Source of the DNA: Clonostachys chloroleuca
Lineage: Eukaryota; Ascomycota; Sordariomycetes; Hypocreales; Bionectriaceae
Direction: 5' to 3'
Length of the DNA stretch: 64,000 nt
NCBI GenBank assembly: GCA_037952775.1
Contig: JBANAY010000004.1
Location: forward strand, 2,542,001 to 2,606,000
Part shown: piece by piece, positions 58,221 through 64,000 of the stretch
Layout of the letters: every line of letters starts with the position of its first letter
Numbering within the stretch: position 1 is the first letter of the stretch
Notes under the pieces: model-generated
The model's database searches: none
What the model saw: the letters and a program-made list of their open reading frames with translations, nothing else
Told to the model about the DNA's origin: nothing
Program-made: the position numbers and the translations under genes

Positions 58221-58983
58221 TTACAGGTGCTTGTAGACGACATCGAAACCAGAGAAGTCAAGAGACTGGAGCTCCTCCTCCTTGGCGGCGTAGGTGACCT
58301 TGCCGTGGTCGACAACGATGGCCCAGCGGTCGCTGCGCTCGCCGTTGTTGACGGTCCAGCCAAGGCTCTTGGCGAACTTGAGGTCGGAGTCGGAGGCGAA
58401 GACCTGTTAACATGCATTGTTAGCACATCCCAGCTTTTTCAAATCAAGGGATTTATGAGTGGTAGCTCATAAGAAGATACGTACGATGAACTCGTCGTTG
58501 ACACCGTTGGCCTTGCCCCAGCCGGACATGACGTAGGCGTCGTTGTGAGCGAGAACGATGACCTGATCAACACCCTTCTCAACGAGCTTGTCCTTGTTCT
58601 CCTTGAAGCCGGGAACGTGGCGGGCACTGCATGTGGGGGTGAAGGCACCACTGTTGCAAGAGATTCGTTAATCATTGATGTCCATAAGACTTTAATTGGA
58701 AGAGGAGGGCCCCGTGGTTGGGGGAGGCGACGAGGATAAGAGATTGGTGGCACTCACGGAAGAGAGATGATGACGACCTTCTTGTTCTTGAACTCGGCGG
58801 AGGCGTCGTACTTGATGGGAATACCGCACTGGCTGAACTCGCTGGTCTCCTTGCTGGGAGGGATCCATGCTATGAATACCAATTAGCCTCTAGTCTAGAA
58901 ACGGCATATGACGGTCGATTTCACGGTCACATACCGAAAGCAACTCCCTCGGGGAAGCTATCACCGGCCTTGAGAGCAGACAT
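58221..58983 (-). CDS. Peroxiredoxin of the Prx5/Asp f 3 type
   Basis: Thiol peroxidase that reduces hydrogen and alkyl peroxides. Exons on the minus strand, 58983-58935, 58869-58758, 58650-58485 and 58403-58221, give 169 residues, close to Asp f 3 (168). The peroxidatic site is [15 protein letters not shown] with C61, and C31 (in FSQCGIP) is at the position of the second cysteine of the fungal family. [17 protein letters not shown] and [16 protein letters not shown] are also characteristic. No presequence is seen, so it is cytosolic or possibly peroxisomal; the C-terminal KHL is a weak variant of a PTS1 signal. Members of this family are known fungal allergens. Confidence 0.93.
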
Positions 58984-60205
58984 TTTGAAATCGATTATGT
59001 GGGATGAGGCGAGGAGATGGGTGTGAGTGTAGCGCTGGTTGGAAGCGGTTGAATGGGAGAGAGAAGAATTTCGGACCGCGTTCGACCTGGGAGGAGCCCG
59101 AGCTTTAAGAAGACAACAGGCTTCGCCATCGCTCCGCTCAATGAGGTCAAAGGCAGGTGAAAGGTGGCGCCCTCCGAAGCCCGGAGTTACGGTCGGGAGC
59201 CGGCTCCACTTTAGATTTGGAATTCGAGCCCTGCTTTATCAATCACATCCCTCGGGGCCCTTGTTTGAGGGATTAGTATTAGTCGATGGAGGTCCTGCAC
59301 GCCGCAGGACAAGGGTCTGCTGTCACATCGAGACGGTGCGGTGCGCGGTCTGTTGGGCGTGGAGTGCTCTGAACCTCAACACTCCCATGAATCTACAGCC
59401 TGGTTGTACGTGGAAAGATAAAAAAAAATCGCGAGGGGTTATCAGTGGGGTCAAGGAGGGGTTGGAGGGGTCTATCTTTAGTCCCCGTCCGTATATGTCC
59501 AGTGGCCAGCTCACGGCGTATGGCTCCATGATTCAGTGGCAGAAAGCACGAGTAAGGCATTGAACTCTGTCTGAATCGATTTTGGACAGATGATGCCACG
59601 TGAAAGAGCTTTCAGCTCGACTGGGTGGCATTCGTGTCGCGGGTCGTTCCTGGCCACGGCGACGATTGCCAGAACGAGCACGACTAAGAAACCGGTGCAC
59701 GGTCCCCAAAATAGACGGTGGCAGTCCACTTCGTAGTTTCTACATATTTCCATGATCCACCATGAGATCATGCGCAAGGGGACTGCATGAAGCCTCAGCT
59801 CAGAGAGTGTTGCTCACTAACTGGCTTCAGTCGGCCGGGATGCTTAACAAACCAGCCGTGAATCGTGGCAGAGGAACACTGCCTCTGCTCTCACGCTCGA
59901 AAATGCTGCTTTAAATAGCGGTATCCATGTCGGTGTCTGGCCGTCCGATGGGCACCGAATAGGCTATTCACTCCTTTTCTAGCCTAACAGCTTGGAAAAT
60001 CACTAAGGAATTACCCGTGTCCCGCGCTCCAGGGTCTTGCATGTGGAAGTGCATCGGATCTCCGAACTCCCGATGGGGTCATATCAGAGGATCTGCATTA
60101 TCAGTCAACGATATGACGGTGCGAGTAACTAGGAAGAATAAGATCATGAATTTTCACATAGTATTGTTGTTAGAACTTCTCATCTAGGATGGCGCAGGAC
60201 CGATG
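58984..60205. other. Intergenic: peroxiredoxin promoter and MFS 3' flank
   Basis: This 1.22-kb gap has no supported gene. A CACGTG site lies at 59597-59602, 614 bp upstream of the peroxiredoxin start. Frames at 59039-59600 on both strands are overlapping and featureless. Confidence 0.45.
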
Positions 60206-62361
60206 TCAATGGTACACGTTCTTTTCCCTGTTGACATCATTCTCCAGGAAAACCTCCGTCTTGTCGTTCATCTTGGCATCAATGTTCTCACACAACAGGC
60301 AGCAAATCAGACCCAGACCAGCAAATGCCAAGGAAGCGAGCGAGGTGATCTTGAGTCCGTGGGCCACAGCCCACTTGTAGGCCGTACTGGCCGCCGTCAC
60401 AATGTCATCGGTCTATAAAAGAATGCACTTAGCACAAGAATCGACCAGAGCTGAAAGGGTTTACAAAGCGCGATTCCTTACAATTCCGGGAATATCCTTG
60501 ATGGCACTCGAAGCGCCGGTCGAGATGGCTTGGAAGAGCTGCTGTGCCTCGGCTTGTCCCAGGCCCAGAGCCTCTGCCGCTGCCGGGACCGTCTGCCTTG
60601 CTTTGGTGTTCTGCGTATTGGTCAAAATTGTCGTGTATATCGCCTGTGCAAGGGATCCTCCTGTTTTGGAGATACCCCAGTCAGAAATCCAGCGTACTCA
60701 AACTCCGGAGTTGAATGAATTTGGCATATGCTCACCTGCGTATCTCGCAACTCCGCCCAGGCCTCCTGAGATGCCCAGGTCAACTTGCTTCACTCCCAGT
60801 TGGGTAAATGCAATGCTTTCATACTGTGCCCAACCGAAGAACGTTTGCTCCAGGAATGCAAAAGCAATCATGGTGCCCTTGTTGTACGGCGTGACGAGCG
60901 CGAGCAACCCGCCAAAAATTGACAGGCCAGTCCAGGAAATACAAAGAGTCCATTTCCAGTGTCCGATTAGGTTTCCAAAGCAGGTAAGCAGAACAGCCCC
61001 GAACACAAGACCAAGGTTATTAGGGAGTGTGAGAAGCAGCTCCTCCCTCCGCGAGGTGTTTTCGTTGATGTAGAATGCATTTACCATTGTAGGCCAGATG
61101 ATGTTGATCCCATAGTAAAACATGGTAACCTAAATCGGATGTTATTAGCAATAGCTGGTTGAATAAAAGTCTCATGGGGCGGAGAAAGACATACGAGGAA
61201 AGCCAATATAAACGGAGCTGTGAATTCTCGCCCATTATGGGATCTGAAGATCTCCGGGGGGCATAACGGATAGCGGGCATTTCCAAATGTCTCCCAGAGA
61301 CCAAAGAGAATGAGTAGCCCAAAGCCCGTGCATAAGGGAGCGAGCACAGTGACATCTCGGCTTGGCTTGTACTGCGAGGTTGTGAGCGTTTTTGAATTCT
61401 CAGGTAGCAAAACTTTAAGATATTGTAGCTTACAGTAGTATTGATGATGCCAACTAGGATGAGACAGATCCCTGGCACAATGAGCAGTGATCCTACATAG
61501 TCCAGGCCACGGATGGCTTCTTCCCACGGGACGCCTCTTGGGTGCTTGGGGGGCTGGTATAGCCAGTAGATACTACCAAGTGTAGCAAACTGAAGGATGA
61601 AGCCGGCCCAGTAGATGAATTGCCAATCTCGGTTGCCTTCGTCGATGGCGTATCTTCCCACGATTGGGCCAATCACGACAATCAAATAGACGAAACCATC
61701 TGAAATAGTAATTCCAATATGTCGGTACTTGTTTGGCATCAATTCGGGTATCGAACACATGGCCATCTGACAGAAGCCTGCACCAAATCCTGTGATTCCG
61801 AGGCCGGCAGTGAACTGTGTTGACGAATGGGCGGTGGCGATTATGATGAATCCCACGCTGCATATGGAATTCCCCAAAAGCAGGACTATTCTACGACCGA
61901 AAAGATCGCTATTTGTTCCGGCGAGGATGAAGGCGATCGAGTTTGCTGTTGTATAAGCCGGAACTTCCTCAAACAGGAGAAGTCAGCACCAGACCCCGGC
62001 ATGTTTTCCATTATCGAAACACTTACCATACCAAACATATGATAGCGGGTCTCCAAACCGAGTAGCTATCTTGACCTGCATCGCTGCCGTAGTTGGTACT
62101 GGCCAAAAGCTGAGCCCGAAGGTCGCCGACAAGAACTAGGGCCGTCATGGTCAGAGAAACTGGCAGTAACGTTGGAGCTGGGTCATGCCTTACAAAAATG
62201 ACAATCCATGTCTTGGCAGTGATTACTTCAGAGCCCTCTTGGGTCACCACCGGCTCATTATCTGTCGATACTTTTGCGTCCTCAACCTGCTGGTTGGTGA
62301 CTTTCTCCTTCTCATCTTGAGAAGGGAGCTGCGGGGGCTCAGCCTCGGAAGAGTGTGCCAT
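60206..62361 (-). CDS. MFS transporter, Tri12/siderophore-pump type
   Basis: Proton-driven membrane carrier of the fungal Tri12-like MFS group (drug, siderophore and metabolite efflux or exchange). Seven exons on the minus strand: 62361-62194, 62135-62027, 61963-61434, 61371-61195, 61129-60736, 60660-60482 and 60412-60206, giving 587 residues. A hydrophilic, acidic N-terminus precedes about 14 hydrophobic segments. Signature-like blocks are GTNSDLFGRR (loop 2-3, MFS motif A variant), GFGAGFCQMAMCSIPELMP and GGLGGVARYAGGSLAQAIY. The C-terminus is cytosolic and acidic (NDKTEVFLENDVNREK). Intron 2 uses an AAG acceptor. Substrate unknown. It is divergent from an alcohol dehydrogenase across 1.1 kb. 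Confidence 0.88.
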
Positions 62362-63460
62362 GATGCCCGTCAATGTTTCGAGTGTAATTAGGGTAGATTG
62401 AGTGCGAAATAAAGTTAGTGATTATACAGAAAATCAATGAATGGGATTGAAGACACTAGGCTGATCTTTAAGGACTCGCTGGGAACGATTGATCATGGCC
62501 ACGAACACAGATAGCGCAGAGAGGCGAGCTACTAATGGCTATTCAGGTAATCCTGAACCAATGTACCTAAACCCAAATCAAGTGACAGAGAAGTTAGGTT
62601 TCATCTCCGGAATTGTTGGACCGACACGACTTGCTGAAGGATTCAGATAACCATTCGATCTGCTAGCCCGGACAAGGAAAGAAAGTTATGTGCGGTGAAC
62701 TCCAGCTATATTAGTTTCCAACAATGGCACATGATATAATTGGCTTATTAGCATAGCGCTTGGCGCAACTGGAATCATTACTATTTGGCCATCTTTTTGT
62801 GACCGGCCTAGTTTCAGCCTCAATATCGTGTATCCTCTTGCCTAGACCAGATGATGGATGGACTTGACATCGGGCGTCTCAACCCCACGATAGCGAGGGA
62901 GAACGAGCCAATGATTCAGTAGATCCTTTACTCTGGTTAGGTTTGGTATCGGCGGACTCATTCAAGCCTTAAGCAAGGGGAAACCTCTTCCGCTGTTCGA
63001 GAGACAGCTAATAGACACCATAATACTTCCCAGCTGCTGGCTCGGGGGCGGCCCCACTCCCCCGGATTTCGACACCCGGCCCCGGAGTCCTTTCTTCTAC
63101 CTACCCCTCGATTGGGGACGACGACTCCAATAATTTAGCCACGGACCGATCATCTGCTACGATATTGTACTGATTCGATAGGGTGTGGGTGATGCTCTCC
63201 AGAGGCGCCTTGCTTACTTGTGGCTTCGCTTCAAGGCCTCGCGGCTTCCGTTATCCAGAGTCGAGCCTGGGGAGCCAAGACAAGATTCTCACAACGCCCT
63301 ACAGACAACTCTTATGTTATGGAAAAAAGAATCACTTTCCTGTCTTCAACATTGTTGTGAGATTCTCTTCAGTTGAAACATAGAGACGGTCTTGATCCTC
63401 GAATTGATTCCCAAATACTACTGCAAAGCTCGCTCAATCTTTATCCTCTCAGCCTCCAAG
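62362..63460. promoter_or_regulatory. Divergent promoter region, MFS transporter / alcohol dehydrogenase
   Basis: This 1.1-kb gap separates the start codons of the two divergent genes. I see no gene inside. Shared regulation of the pair is possible but not shown. Confidence 0.4.
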
Positions 63461-64000
63461 ATGAAAGCCGGACAATGGGATGGGGTATGATGCCTTTTTA
63501 TCACCCGAGCGCATACCTTTCATCATGGAATTATGGCAAAGTTAACGTGATTTGATACAGAAACAGAAGAAGGTGGTGATCAATGACATCCCTGTTCCAG
63601 TGCCTGGGGAGAATCAATTCCTCGTCAAAATCCACTCTGCTTCACTGTGCCACTCTGATCTGAATCTTGAACTCCGCCCCGAGGCCACCATCACAATGGG
63701 CCACGAGGGAGTTGGATTCATTGAAAAGATACACCCTTCAGCGGAAGGCAAGGGCTTTGAGGTAGGCAACGCAATCGGGTTCAACTACTTCAACAACTGC
63801 TGCTACGAATGCGATGGCTGCATGGTCCACAACAACTGGTGCGAGGTCAGCCAGCCCCAGCTCCAAGGCTTCCTGGCAGATGGCTACTTTCAACAGTACG
63901 TCGTCGTCGACTACCACAACGCCGTTATACTTCCCAAAGAGCTGGATATGAAGCGCAGTGCCCCGCTGTTTTGCGCAGGAATCACAGGTATGTTACTCAA
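63461..64000 (+). CDS. Zinc-dependent alcohol dehydrogenase, N-terminal part (runs off the window)
   Basis: Medium-chain dehydrogenase. Exons 63461-63484 and 63561-63987 are visible; a GTATGT donor at 63988 opens an intron that runs past the window end. The visible 150 residues include the catalytic zinc ligands in SLCHSDL and GHEGVG, and a cysteine-rich structural-zinc loop (NCCYECDGCMVHNNWC). The last visible residues (FCAGITG) precede the nucleotide-binding domain, which is outside the window. The loop spacing (C-C-YEC-DGC) differs somewhat from the classical four-Cys pattern of yeast Adh1. Substrate unknown; the neighbour suggests a possible role in metabolite processing and export. Confidence 0.88.

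Noticed and set aside
1..64000. CRISPR arrays, operons, prophage or integrative elements
   Set aside because: No regularly spaced repeats or bacterial gene organisation; introns on most genes show a fungal nuclear genome.

Overview
The window is nuclear DNA of a filamentous ascomycete (Pezizomycotina). Nearly every gene is split by short spliceosomal introns of about 50-100 nt, with GTATGT/GTAAGT-type donors, CTAAC/CTGAC branch sites and YAG (sometimes AAG) acceptors. The gene content is fungal: DASH subunit Hsk3, Skt5/Chs4, an Asp f 3-type peroxiredoxin, Cbp4, a Tri12-like MFS carrier and an Isp4-type OPT. Protein ends such as that of the Sub2 homologue look most like Sordariomycetes, perhaps Hypocreales. 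That lineage call is my inference from memory of families, not a search result.

Layout. 1-14 kb is dense with housekeeping genes: ribosomal protein eL24 (-), tRNA adenosine deaminase Tad1 (+), NAC-beta Egd1 (-), Cbp4 (-), Skt5/Chs4 (+), a mitochondrial thioredoxin-like protein (-), Elongator subunit Elp6 (+) and ribosomal protein eL37 (-). 15-20 kb holds an OPT transporter (-), a 226-bp inverted-repeat element and a glutathione S-transferase-like gene (-). A 4.7-kb gene-poor stretch follows. 24.9-31.5 kb carries a ketopantoate-reductase-fold protein (+), Hsk3 (+), the RNase P subunit Rpr2/Rpp21 (-) and the splicing/export helicase Sub2 (+). A second gene-poor stretch of 4.7 kb ends in the long, uORF-bearing leader of a Pho85-type cyclin (+). 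40-50 kb holds an F-box-like protein (-), the Mg2+ channel Mrs2 (+), a tiny lipid-anchor candidate (+) and Rad1/XPF (-). 50-59 kb holds a small disordered protein (+), WASP/Las17 (+), two identical tRNA-Leu genes in inverted orientation, eIF1A (-), a predicted mitochondrial protein (+) and the peroxiredoxin (-). The right edge has a Tri12-like MFS transporter (-) divergent from a zinc alcohol dehydrogenase (+) that runs off the window.

The genes are mostly unlinked core functions: translation, RNA processing, mitochondrial biogenesis, actin nucleation, chitin synthesis and DNA repair. I see no complete biosynthetic cluster; only the MFS/ADH pair at the right edge could be the start of one. 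The palindrome TCACGTGA recurs in promoters of growth genes (eL24, eL37, Rpr2/Sub2).

The most unusual signal is in egd1 (NAC-beta). The conserved reading frame is recovered only if a one-nucleotide exon at 4411 is spliced between two complete introns. Separately, four single-base indels (one in eL24, one in sub2, two in the C-runs of WASP) break otherwise conserved genes. They look like residual assembly errors rather than biology.
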